From Butyricicoccus porcorum (lineage in GTDB: Bacteria > Bacillota > Clostridia > Oscillospirales > Butyricicoccaceae), in assembly GCF_002157465.1 (NCBI RefSeq), contig NZ_NHOC01000010.1, positions 62,001-126,000 of the forward strand: 64,000 bases of DNA. Reading direction: 5' to 3'. This document shows positions 1 through 6,321 of the stretch, one piece after another. The position numbers were made by a program, and so were the translations under genes. The notes under the pieces are model-generated. The model searched no databases, was not told where the DNA came from, and saw only the letters and a program-made list of their open reading frames with translations. How positions within the stretch are numbered: the first letter of the stretch is position 1; each line of letters opens with the position of its first letter.

Positions 1-683
1 TTGAAACAGCAAATGCATCCATGCTCAGCGCATGTTCCATCGGTATTGTCGAATTCGAGGACGGCGTTCCCGTTCGTGAGACCTATACGCTCATCCGCCC
101 GCCTGAGGAATATGGAAAATTCAACTGGTACAACGTCCGTATTCACGGAATCAAGGCAACTATGGTGAAGGATGCACCGACCTTTGACAAGGTCTGGGAA
201 CAGATTCGGGACAGCATTGATGGTCAGTTGATCGTCTGTCACAATGCTGCGTTTGATACCGTCGTTCTGTGCCGCCTGCTGGAGTATTATGGAATTGCGA
301 TTCCCACCTTTGATTATGTCTGCACGGTTAAGATCTCTCAGCTGCTGTGGCCGGAGATGGAAAACCATAAGCTGGATACTGTTTGCAATGATCTCAATAT
401 TGTCCTGAACCACCATGAAGCGTTGTCCGATGCACGCGCCTGCGGCTTGATTTTCGCCGAAGCGCTCAAAAGCCAGCACTGTATCGATACCGCGGACTTG
501 CTGGATGCACTGGAAATGCGTGTCGGACATGTTTCCCCAAAGGGTCGGCAGTCCTGTTCCACCTCGGAAGAGGTTCGCCGAAAAATGATTTCTGATAAGA
601 AAAAACAGGCAAGCCGCCGCAAATATTTTGCCCGCCGCCATTCTGCCGCGGACACGAAAGAGAAAGGAGAAAAACCATCATGA
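1..683 (+). CDS. DnaQ-like 3'-5' exonuclease (5' end outside window)
   Basis: DEDDh-type exonuclease, similar to the epsilon/PolC proofreading module; likely a stand-alone repair or RNA/DNA-trimming nuclease. The frame is open to the window edge: the codons before the first ATG (position 21) read E-T-A-N-A-S, which continues the usual first active-site motif (DxET), so the real start lies upstream and the ATG at 21 is internal. Further motifs visible are CHNAAFD (second Asp) and HEALSDA (His and last Asp, ~130-140). The C-terminal ~50 residues are basic (KKKQASRRK) and look disordered. It overlaps the next gene by 4 nt (ATGA), so the two are probably co-translated. Confidence 0.85.
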   Translation, partial: ETANASMLSACSIGIVEFEDGVPVRETYTLIRPPEEYGKFNWYNVRIHGIKATMVKDAPTFDKVWEQIRDSIDGQLIVCHNAAFDTVVLCRLLEYYGIAIPTFDYVCTVKISQLLWPEMENHKLDTVCNDLNIVLNHHEALSDARACGLIFAEALKSQHCIDTADLLDALEMRVGHVSPKGRQSCSTSEEVRRKMISDKKKQASRRKYFARRHSAADTKEKGEKPS

Positions 684-1012
684 CAAACTGTTGTACGTTT
701 TTCAAAAAAGCCGGAGATTACCGTGACCTTGCCGCTGCACGCCTTGAAAATGCAGGTGATCTCGTTCGGGCAGGCTATACTGCCGCAAGCCAGCGTATCA
801 CTTCCCTTCTGCGCAAATACATGCTCTCAGAGATTCAGATTCTTCAGTTAATGCTGGTTTCATTCGGCGTCCTGCTCGGCGCAACTTTTTCCGATTTCTT
901 CAAAAAACACCGTAAATTCGTACTGATTGCATTCCTCCTCTCGGTCTGTCTGTTTGTTTACAAAGCATTCCAGCTGCTCGGTGAATGGGATGAATCAAAC
1001 GGTGAGTTTTAA
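680..1012 (+). CDS. Small two-TM membrane protein of unknown function
   Basis: A 110-residue protein I do not recognise. Residues 1-50 are polar with a Cys pair near the N-terminus. Two hydrophobic segments follow (about 54-73 and 81-102) separated by a short basic loop (KKHRK), so it is probably an inner-membrane hairpin protein. The start ATG overlaps the exonuclease stop (ATGA), with AAAGGAG ten bases upstream, which indicates translational coupling. A strong terminator follows at once. No function can be assigned from the sequence. Confidence 0.6.
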   Translation: MTNCCTFFKKAGDYRDLAAARLENAGDLVRAGYTAASQRITSLLRKYMLSEIQILQLMLVSFGVLLGATFSDFFKKHRKFVLIAFLLSVCLFVYKAFQLLGEWDESNGEF

Positions 1013-1027
1013 CTGTGAGATCATGCA

Positions 1028-1061
1028 ATCCGCCTGAATTAACATTCAGGCGGATTTTTTT
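1028..1061 (+). terminator. Intrinsic terminator after the exonuclease operon
   Basis: Perfect 12-bp stem (1028-1039 with 1044-1055), loop TAAC, then a run of seven T. Confidence 0.9.
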
Positions 1062-1071
1062 CAAAAAGTAC

Positions 1072-1100
1072 TTGCAACAACGGATAAAGTTATGTATAAT
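1072..1100 (+). promoter_or_regulatory. Promoter of tRNA-Leu
   Basis: TTGCAA (1072-1077), 17-nt spacer, TATAAT (1095-1100). The mature tRNA begins 20 nt downstream. Confidence 0.85.
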
Positions 1101-1119
1101 ATTTTTGTTGCATTACCAT

Positions 1120-1206
1120 GCCGGTGTGATGGAATTGGTAGACGTAGTGGACTCAAAATCCACCGCTGGCGACAGCGTACCGGTTCGAGTCCGGTCACCG
1201 GCACCA
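1120..1206 (+). tRNA. tRNA-Leu (anticodon CAA)
   Basis: Class II tRNA with a long variable arm. The acceptor stem GCCGGTG pairs with CACCGGC (1196-1202), A is the discriminator, and CCA is encoded (1204-1206). The anticodon stem GTGGA/TCCAC encloses the loop CTCAAAA with anticodon CAA at 1154-1156, reading UUG leucine codons. The T-arm GGTTCGAGTCC is canonical. Confidence 0.97.
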
Positions 1207-1212
1207 TAAAAT

Positions 1213-1260
1213 AAAGCGGTTGATATCACAGGTTATTCCGTGGTATCAACCGCTTTTCGT
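1213..1260. terminator. Bidirectional intrinsic terminator
   Basis: A 17-bp stem (1213-1229 with 1240-1256, one G-T pair) is flanked by A-rich and T-rich tracts on the two sides, so it can serve the tRNA transcript from the left and the leftward small gene from the right. A further 12-bp hairpin without T-tract (1286-1297 with 1309-1320) lies just past the stop of that small gene. Confidence 0.75.
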
Positions 1261-1325
1261 CTTTAGATTCAGAGTCTGCCCTGGTGCATCCCGCTTGAAT
1301 GGCAAGCCCAAGCGGGATGCGTGTT

Positions 1326-1454
1326 TCAATTGTGCTTCTCCCGGTCATACTCACACAGGGCATCCTTGACTGCTTTTTTAATGACAAGGTATGCCACAGC
1401 TGCCACAATCGCGATGATAACGGCATACATCATGAAAGCTATAATAACTGACAT
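1326..1454 (-). CDS. 42-residue single-pass membrane protein
   Basis: Short gene starting ATG at 1454 with a consensus AGGAGG (1463-1468) eight bases upstream. The product begins MSVIIAFMMYAVIIAIVAA, a single hydrophobic helix (about residues 3-26), followed by a basic/acidic tail (KKAVKDALCEYDREKH). It is preceded by its own TTGACA-N17-TATAGT promoter and a ~110-nt leader with a terminator-like hairpin, and followed by hairpins, which argues that it is a real, independently regulated transcription unit. I do not recognise a family; small membrane peptides of this size often modulate a transporter or sensor, but nothing here shows which. Confidence 0.65.
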   Translation of the reverse strand: MSVIIAFMMYAVIIAIVAAVAYLVIKKAVKDALCEYDREKHN

Positions 1455-1479
1455 AACTCATTCCTCCTGTTTCTGCAAT

Positions 1480-1598
1480 AAAAACGCAGAACCGCCTTCC
1501 ATCTGGAAGGACAGGCTCTGCGTCTAAGCGTCTGGCTCTGATAAAACGGGATCATTTGAACTTTTCTATACTATAAATCCGGCAGCAGCGATTGTCAA
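1480..1598 (-). promoter_or_regulatory. Promoter and attenuator-like leader of the 42-aa protein
   Basis: On the minus strand, TTGACA (1593-1598), 17-nt spacer and TATAGT (1570-1575) predict a start near 1563. Between it and the ribosome-binding site lies a two-part hairpin (outer 1517-1523 with 1484-1490, inner 1504-1510 with 1495-1501) followed directly by five T (1480-1484), i.e. an intrinsic-terminator form upstream of the coding sequence. It may be an attenuator or riboswitch expression platform, or may simply end read-through from the upstream exporter gene. Confidence 0.5.
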
Positions 1599-1643
1599 CA
1601 TCTGATATTTATGATTTAAAAATTTCAGCGCATAAAATATAAA

Positions 1644-2603
1644 TCAGCTGTTTTTTGTCGCTGTTTTTTCTGACTGCTCAGGTAAGGCTGCCGCAACGGA
1701 GACCTCCGAGGGATTGACATGAACCATAATATGTTTTACCTTGGGGAATTGCTGCTCGATTGCAGTATGCACCTGCTCTGCAATCTGGTGACCTTCCGCA
1801 AGAGACAAACTGCTGTCCGCTGAAATTTCAATATCCACATAGATTTTATTGCCGAACACGCGGGTGTGCAGCACATCAACTCCGAGTACGCCCTGCTGAC
1901 TGCTCGCACAGTCGAGCAAAGCTGCTTCGGTTTCTTTTTCACAAGAGTGATCGACCATTTTGTCAATCGCGTCCTTAAAAATATCATAGGCGGCTTTGGC
2001 GATAAAAAAACAAATTACGAGACTTGCAACCGCATCCATCACCGGAAAGCCCATTCTGGCCGCGGCAATACCGATCAGTGCACCGACAGAGGAAAGTGCA
2101 TCGCTGCGATGGTGCCAGGCATCTGCCATCAGTGCACTGGAATCATAGCGTTCGGCATAAGAGCGGGTGTACCAGTACATGGCTTCTTTGACGATAATGG
2201 AAATAAATGCGGCGGCCAAAGATAACACGCCGGGTACCGTCAGATTTTGATAGTCACCTCCGGCAATATTGCGGACAGCACCAATGCCAATCATCAGTCC
2301 TGTGAGAAAAAGCACCACGGAAAGGACAATCGCAGCCACGCATTCAAATCGTTCATGACCATATGGATGCTCGTCATCCGACGCTTTGGCGGAGATTCTT
2401 ACGCCAATGATGACAATGATACTGCTGAATACATCGGATGCGGAATGCACCGCATCGCTGATCATGGCGCCAGAATGTGCAATCACACCGGCCAATGCCT
2501 TGAAGACGGAAAGGATCAGATTGCCCACGATACTGACCATGGATACTTTTGTAGCAACCCGCTCAAATTCCGCAGGAGAGCAGGTTTTCGGATGATTTTT
2601 CAT
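1644..2603 (-). CDS. Cation diffusion facilitator family metal exporter
   Basis: Six-TM proton-driven divalent cation exporter of 319 residues (CDF, FieF/CzcD-like). Metal-binding signatures are visible: SDAVHSASD in TM2 and ADAWHHRSDA in TM5. A C-terminal cytoplasmic domain (from about residue 205, with VDVLHTRVFG and HIMVHVNP) provides dimer and regulatory metal sites in this family. The ATG at 2603 is chosen over an upstream in-frame TTG because GGAGGT (2611-2616) lies seven bases before it. The gene is preceded by a probable Ni/Co riboswitch, which points to Co/Ni detoxification rather than Zn/Fe export (inference). Confidence 0.88.
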   Translation of the reverse strand: MKNHPKTCSPAEFERVATKVSMVSIVGNLILSVFKALAGVIAHSGAMISDAVHSASDVFSSIIVIIGVRISAKASDDEHPYGHERFECVAAIVLSVVLFLTGLMIGIGAVRNIAGGDYQNLTVPGVLSLAAAFISIIVKEAMYWYTRSYAERYDSSALMADAWHHRSDALSSVGALIGIAAARMGFPVMDAVASLVICFFIAKAAYDIFKDAIDKMVDHSCEKETEAALLDCASSQQGVLGVDVLHTRVFGNKIYVDIEISADSSLSLAEGHQIAEQVHTAIEQQFPKVKHIMVHVNPSEVSVAAALPEQSEKTATKNS

Positions 2604-2668
2604 ATCAGTTACCTCCAAAATAAATGTGTGACAACTCTATGACATCTGCTTCGCGGAGGTTCCAACAA

Positions 2669-2806
2669 TAAAAAACACCCACGAAACCAGTAATGTAACT
2701 TACTGTCCCGTGGGTGATCCTTCCACTGTCACATGTGTGACCCGGCTCCGAGCGCGTCGCTCCGGCCTGTTCAGTTTGTACTGTAGAGGTATGCAGTGCA
2801 AAGAGT
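2669..2806 (-). promoter_or_regulatory. Probable NiCo (czcD) riboswitch with terminator
   Basis: The 5' leader of a CDF exporter gene. On the minus strand it shows a GC-rich hairpin (GGAGCG-ACG-CGCTCGG within about 2743-2768), a conserved-looking GAGCCGGGTCAC stretch, a second hairpin GTCAC-ACAT-GTGAC (2728-2741), then a terminator: stem CACCCACG/CGTGGGTG (2676-2683 with 2709-2716) plus an inner stem, followed by seven T (2669-2675). Known: NiCo riboswitches are four-way-junction aptamers found upstream of CDF exporters in Firmicutes. The class assignment rests on context and recall of the consensus, not on a covariance search. Confidence 0.65.
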
Positions 2807-2812
2807 ATTTGT

Positions 2813-2841
2813 ATAATACCACAAAGTCAGTACATGCGCAA
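2813..2841 (-). promoter_or_regulatory. Promoter of the riboswitch/exporter transcript
   Basis: TTGCGC (2836-2841), 17-nt spacer, TATTAT (2813-2818), placing the start near 2806, at the beginning of the aptamer. Confidence 0.65.
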
Positions 2842-2857
2842 GAGGGTATGCCTGTAT

Positions 2858-3466
2858 TTATTCAAGCTGTCCTGGATGTTTTTCCTTCTTTTTGGGAGGG
2901 AATTGGCGATCAAACGCTTCGACAAGATCAGGCGCTGTAAAATAACAGGGCGGGTCGGAATAAACGCCCCGGATAGTTCCGGCAGCAGCATCCTGTAGAA
3001 ACTTCACCATAAAAAACGGAGCTTCTTCCGTTGGATCCATACCTTCGTAAAAAATACCATATTTTGAAGCACTTTCAAACCCAAATCGGCTGTAGTAGTC
3101 CGGATTCCCCGTGATGACAACCGCAGGATAGCCCAGCTCTTTTGCTTTTTCTAACGTGAATGAAATCAGTTGTGCACCGTATCCCCTGCCCTGCTGCTCC
3201 GGTAAAACACTGACTGGGCCGAACAGCAGCAGTCTCTGTGTGCCAGCTTCTGTTCTGAGCACGCCCTCAGCATATGCAATATGCGCAATGATTTTCCCTT
3301 CTTCTTCTATCACATAATCCAGCTCTGACACAAAAGAGGGATCCGTCCGCAGCATATGCAGCACATAATGCTCCATGCAACCGGGACGGTACACATTCCA
3401 GAAGGCTTCGCGCGTCAGATTTTCCACTGTAAAATAGTCGTTTGGCTGTTCTTTTCGTATGGTCAT
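2858..3466 (-). CDS. GNAT family N-acetyltransferase (YhbS-like)
   Basis: Acetyl-CoA-dependent N-acetyltransferase, 202 residues; the acceptor substrate is unknown. The acetyl-CoA loop motif QGRGYG is clear, followed by a helix and the YhbS-type GNPDYYSRFGF stretch. Start: I use ATG at 3466 (MTIRKEQPND) with GTGGTG just upstream; a GTG at 3478 in the same frame is possible but lacks a site. The gene begins 15 nt after the tetR stop, so repressor and enzyme form one operon. The enzyme may modify a compound sensed by the repressor (inference). Confidence 0.8.
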   Translation of the reverse strand: MTIRKEQPNDYFTVENLTREAFWNVYRPGCMEHYVLHMLRTDPSFVSELDYVIEEEGKIIAHIAYAEGVLRTEAGTQRLLLFGPVSVLPEQQGRGYGAQLISFTLEKAKELGYPAVVITGNPDYYSRFGFESASKYGIFYEGMDPTEEAPFFMVKFLQDAAAGTIRGVYSDPPCYFTAPDLVEAFDRQFPPKKKEKHPGQLE

Positions 3467-3481
3467 ATCTTTCACCACTTT

Positions 3482-4084
3482 CTATTGGTATTGTTTCGTA
3501 AGCCTGCTTCGCATTTTTTCAAAATGACTGTCCAGCAAGGCTGCAACTGCGGTTTTGTCCGTTGTGCCGTCATAACAGCTGTACAGCAAATACATAGGAG
3601 CATAAAACGCAACGGCCTGTTCGCGTGCATCCGGAATGTTCAGGCTTGTGAACAGATCTGTCACATATTGAAGCGGCCCTAATCCGAGATACTGCTGATA
3701 CAATGCGCCCATTTCCTCATTCCGGTACTGTTCCAATGTCAGCATTTTTCGGAAGCAGGACGAAAACTCCTCCTCTGTCCAATACTGAAACTGTGCTTTG
3801 CTGAATACAATGATCTGTTCGATTGATGTGTTCTGATAATCCTCTGCTGATTGTTCCAACGTTCCCTCCGGAACTTCGTACCGGCGGGCGTGTTCAGCAT
3901 CCATCTGCTCCATACGCACAAGGATACTGTCAAAAATATCCCGTTTGTTTTTATAATGCTTATACAAGGCGCCTTTCGTCATTCCAAGCGCACCGGCAAT
4001 CTGACTGACCGAAACCGCTTCATATCCATCTCTGGCAAACAGCCGGAGGGCTGTCAGCAGGATGTTCTCCTTTGTATTGCTCAT
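3482..4084 (-). CDS. TetR/AcrR family transcriptional repressor
   Basis: 200 residues. The N-terminal helix-turn-helix is canonical (VSVSQIAGALGMTKGALYKHYKNKRDIF, about 23-50, with the TetR KGALYxHYxxK signature); the rest is the helical ligand/dimer domain. GGAG precedes the ATG. Its promoter carries two copies of a 16-bp palindrome, so it almost certainly represses itself and the downstream acetyltransferase. The inducer is unknown. Confidence 0.9.
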   Translation of the reverse strand: MSNTKENILLTALRLFARDGYEAVSVSQIAGALGMTKGALYKHYKNKRDIFDSILVRMEQMDAEHARRYEVPEGTLEQSAEDYQNTSIEQIIVFSKAQFQYWTEEEFSSCFRKMLTLEQYRNEEMGALYQQYLGLGPLQYVTDLFTSLNIPDAREQAVAFYAPMYLLYSCYDGTTDKTAVAALLDSHFEKMRSRLTKQYQ

Positions 4085-4102
4085 AATGCTCCTATCTGTG
4101 AA

Positions 4103-4151
4103 GTAAACATTCGTTTACCTATATTATAGTAAACCATCGTTTACCTGTCAA
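4103..4151 (-). promoter_or_regulatory. Autoregulated tetR promoter with two palindromic operators
   Basis: Minus-strand promoter TTGACA (4146-4151), 17-nt spacer, TATAAT (4123-4128). A palindrome GTAAACCATCGTTTAC (4129-4144) fills the spacer and a second, GTAAACATTCGTTTAC (4103-4118), covers the start-site region; their centres are 26 bp apart. Both halves (GTAAAC/GTTTAC) are identical in the two copies, the arrangement expected for cooperative binding by two repressor dimers. Confidence 0.85.
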
Positions 4152-4191
4152 GCAGATTCACTCCATATAAGAAAAAGCAGGTCATGACAAT

Positions 4192-4224
4192 AAAAAATCC
4201 CCTGCCGGAAAAACCGGCAGAGGA
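4192..4224 (-). terminator. Terminator of the AGCS symporter gene
   Basis: Stem 4214-4224 with 4198-4208 (one mismatch), five-base loop, then six T on the minus strand (4192-4197). Confidence 0.85.
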
Positions 4225-4260
4225 TTATCACAGTTCTATGTACTTGTGTACTGCGAAAAA

Positions 4261-5661
4261 TCAGGATTTGCTCTGTTTTTTCGCAAAATATTCCCTGACC
4301 AGTTGAACGACTGTTCCGGACAGAAGGAACAGCGCAATCAGGTTGGGAATGGCCATCAGTCCGTTAAACGTTTCTGCGATATCCCACAGAAGGCCAAGAT
4401 CGATGGTAGCGCCGATGATGGAAACCAGTGAATATACAACCATGAACGGCTTGATTACCTTATTGGAATGGAACAGAAATTCGATGCAGCGCGAGCCATA
4501 CAGACCCCAGCCGAGAATTGTGGAAAATGCAAAGCTGCACATGGCAATTGCAGTAAAAATAGTAACCCAGTTGCCATATATCGAAACAAAGCCCTGAATC
4601 GTCAATTCTGCACCGACGGCCTCACCGTAGCTCACCGGAATACCGCTGCACAGGATAACCAGTGCAGTCAGCGTACAGATGACGATGGTGTCAGTAAATA
4701 CCTCAAAAATACCGAAAAGACCCTGCTTGACCGCATCACTTGTATCGGCACAGGCGTGTGCAATGGAACCCGTGCCGAGTCCCGCCTCATTGGAGAAAAT
4801 GCCTCTGGAAACGCCCTTTTTCATGCTCATGAAAAACGTGCCTACCGCACCACCTGTGATGGAGCGCGGGGAGAATGCGCCATAAACAATAGAATAAAAC
4901 ACCTCAGGAATACGCCGATAGTTGATGGCAACGACACCACATGCGAGGATGATATAAAGCAGCGCCATAAACGGAACCAGCTTTTCCGTGACAGTTCCGA
5001 TGCGTTTAATTCCACCCAGCAGGATCAATGCAACCAGACCTGCAATAACAATACCGACAATCAGATTAAACGTGCCTGCAAAAGATTCCGACAACACACC
5101 ATAGCTAAAAAGTGCAGAATCGATGGATGTAATAATGGTATTGACCTGCGTCGCATTGCCTGTGCCGAATACCGTGAGCACGCCAAACAGTGAAAAGGCG
5201 GCGGCGAGCCAATGCCAGTGCTTGCTCAGGCCGTTTTTGATGTAATACATCGGGCCGCCGACCCAGTCACCGTCTGAATTGCGTTCGCGGAAATGGACGG
5301 CGAGCGTGACTTCTGCGAATTTGGTGCACATGCCGAGGAATGCAGAACACCACATCCAGAAGACTGCGCCGGGACCGCCGATTGCGATGGCTCCGGCAAC
5401 ACCGGCAATGTTTCCGGTTCCTACTGTTCCCGCCAGCGCTGTGCAGACCGCCTGGAACGGTGTCATGGAGCCGTCCCCGGCTTCATCCTTCCGGAAAAGC
5501 CTGCCCAGAACCGTTTTTACCGCAAGTGGAAATTTGCGAATCTGTATAAACCGGGTCCGAATACTCAGATATAATCCCACGCCAATGATACAAATCATGG
5601 CCGGAATTCCCCAGATAAAATTGTTCACATATGTGTTGATTTGTTCAATGATCTGAAGCAT
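4261..5661 (-). CDS. Amino acid carrier protein, AGCS (sodium:alanine/glycine symporter)
   Basis: 466-residue integral membrane transporter with about 11 TM segments. The family signature is visible (GTVGTGNIAGVAGAIAIGGPG near 95-115), as are the VGGPMYYIKNG and SNEAGLGTGSIAH motifs of sodium-coupled alanine/glycine/glutamine carriers. It is expected to import a neutral amino acid with Na+. GGAGAGAG precedes the ATG. It is a single-gene unit with its own terminator, divergent from the RNA and polyamine region. An imperfect inverted repeat around 5708-5730, upstream on the minus strand, could be an operator (low confidence). Confidence 0.9.
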   Translation of the reverse strand: MLQIIEQINTYVNNFIWGIPAMICIIGVGLYLSIRTRFIQIRKFPLAVKTVLGRLFRKDEAGDGSMTPFQAVCTALAGTVGTGNIAGVAGAIAIGGPGAVFWMWCSAFLGMCTKFAEVTLAVHFRERNSDGDWVGGPMYYIKNGLSKHWHWLAAAFSLFGVLTVFGTGNATQVNTIITSIDSALFSYGVLSESFAGTFNLIVGIVIAGLVALILLGGIKRIGTVTEKLVPFMALLYIILACGVVAINYRRIPEVFYSIVYGAFSPRSITGGAVGTFFMSMKKGVSRGIFSNEAGLGTGSIAHACADTSDAVKQGLFGIFEVFTDTIVICTLTALVILCSGIPVSYGEAVGAELTIQGFVSIYGNWVTIFTAIAMCSFAFSTILGWGLYGSRCIEFLFHSNKVIKPFMVVYSLVSIIGATIDLGLLWDIAETFNGLMAIPNLIALFLLSGTVVQLVREYFAKKQSKS

Positions 5662-5843
5662 TTCTCTCTCCTATCTGAAAAATTTCTTTATATTTTATCT
5701 GATTTCGACGGGAACACAAGGTGCCCGACAAAAACGACATATAAAGAATTATATCTTATAATCAAAAAATAATCAATTTAATCATGGAAAATACTTTCAG
5801 CCCTTTCTCAAGGCATGTCTGGAATTGATCTCAGAGAAATTTC

Positions 5844-5872
5844 TTGACAGGATTTCTGTGACATGCTACAAT
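5844..5872 (+). promoter_or_regulatory. Promoter of the structured RNA / polyamine operon leader
   Basis: TTGACA (5844-5849), 17-nt spacer, TACAAT (5867-5872), predicting a start near 5879-5881. No coding sequence follows for ~440 nt. Confidence 0.85.
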
Positions 5873-5879
5873 GATTCCA

Positions 5880-6145
5880 GTTTTGGAAAGATAGATTGAC
5901 AGAGTCTTTCTAAAGCAATTATTCTTGGACCACTTCACAGATGAAGTCAAGGCCATACGGACAGCCGGGTCCACTGCCGACTGGCAACATTGTTGCCTAT
6001 TGATTGAGTTAAAAGCTCAAATTTTATAAGTTGGTTGCTTAACAACCAGTTGGTTTCTTATAAACCGAATAGCGCCCACGGGGTGCTGCTTGTGAAACGG
6101 TCAATACGAGTAGTAAAAGTATGATTGCTATATAGACTCTGACAA
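5880..6145 (+). ncRNA. Structured RNA domain, possibly raiA-motif class
   Basis: Non-coding, directly downstream of a strong promoter. A long-range stem pairs 5896-5907 with 6134-6145 (11 of 12 positions). Inside it are compact hairpins: 5932-5937/5942-5947 (loop CAGA), 5959-5962/5969-5972, 5983-5988/5992-5997 (GGCAAC-ATT-GTTGCC), 6004-6009/6015-6020, a two-tier arm 6024-6030/6057-6063 with inner 6033-6037/6043-6047, and 6072-6077/6081-6086. This is a closed, multi-branched RNA of about 250 nt. The raiA motif of Firmicutes is the class I find most similar from memory (size and the GGCAAC-type arm), but I could not search. It could be a free RNA or part of the speA leader. Confidence 0.55.
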
Positions 6146-6165
6146 TATCCAATGTAATTTCAAAA

Positions 6166-6302
6166 AGAACCTCCCTTCTGTTGCCCTGTGCCCGCATGGC
6201 AGGTCAACCGGACGTAGCACAGCAGGTTCTCATTTTGTCAGCACAATGGAAACGCAAGACAGCGCTCAAAGTATGGCGCAGGTCCTGCGTTTTATTTTTT
6301 TT
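6166..6302 (+). promoter_or_regulatory. Structured leader with terminator upstream of speA
   Basis: A nested stem (AGAACCT 6166-6172 with AGGTTCT 6224-6230; CTGTGC 6186-6191 with GCACAG 6217-6222) is followed by an intrinsic terminator: 6251-6256/6286-6291, 6258-6260/6282-6284, 6262-6265/6276-6279, then a T-rich tract (6290-6302). The terminator ends 20 nt before the speA start codon. It may end the upstream RNA or serve as a conditional terminator controlling the polyamine operon. No known riboswitch class was recognised. Confidence 0.5.
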
Positions 6303-6321
6303 GAAAAAATGAGGTGAGAGA

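Noticed and set aside
1226-1426. 66-residue minus-strand frame
   Set aside because: Runs through two hairpins and overlaps, in another frame, the better supported 42-residue gene with AGGAGG.
5880-6302. 6S RNA, RNase P RNA, SRP RNA or T-box as identity of the RNA region
   Set aside because: No single rod with central bubble (6S), no GGTACC T-box, no SRP GGAA core or RNase P conserved blocks; multi-branched fold instead.
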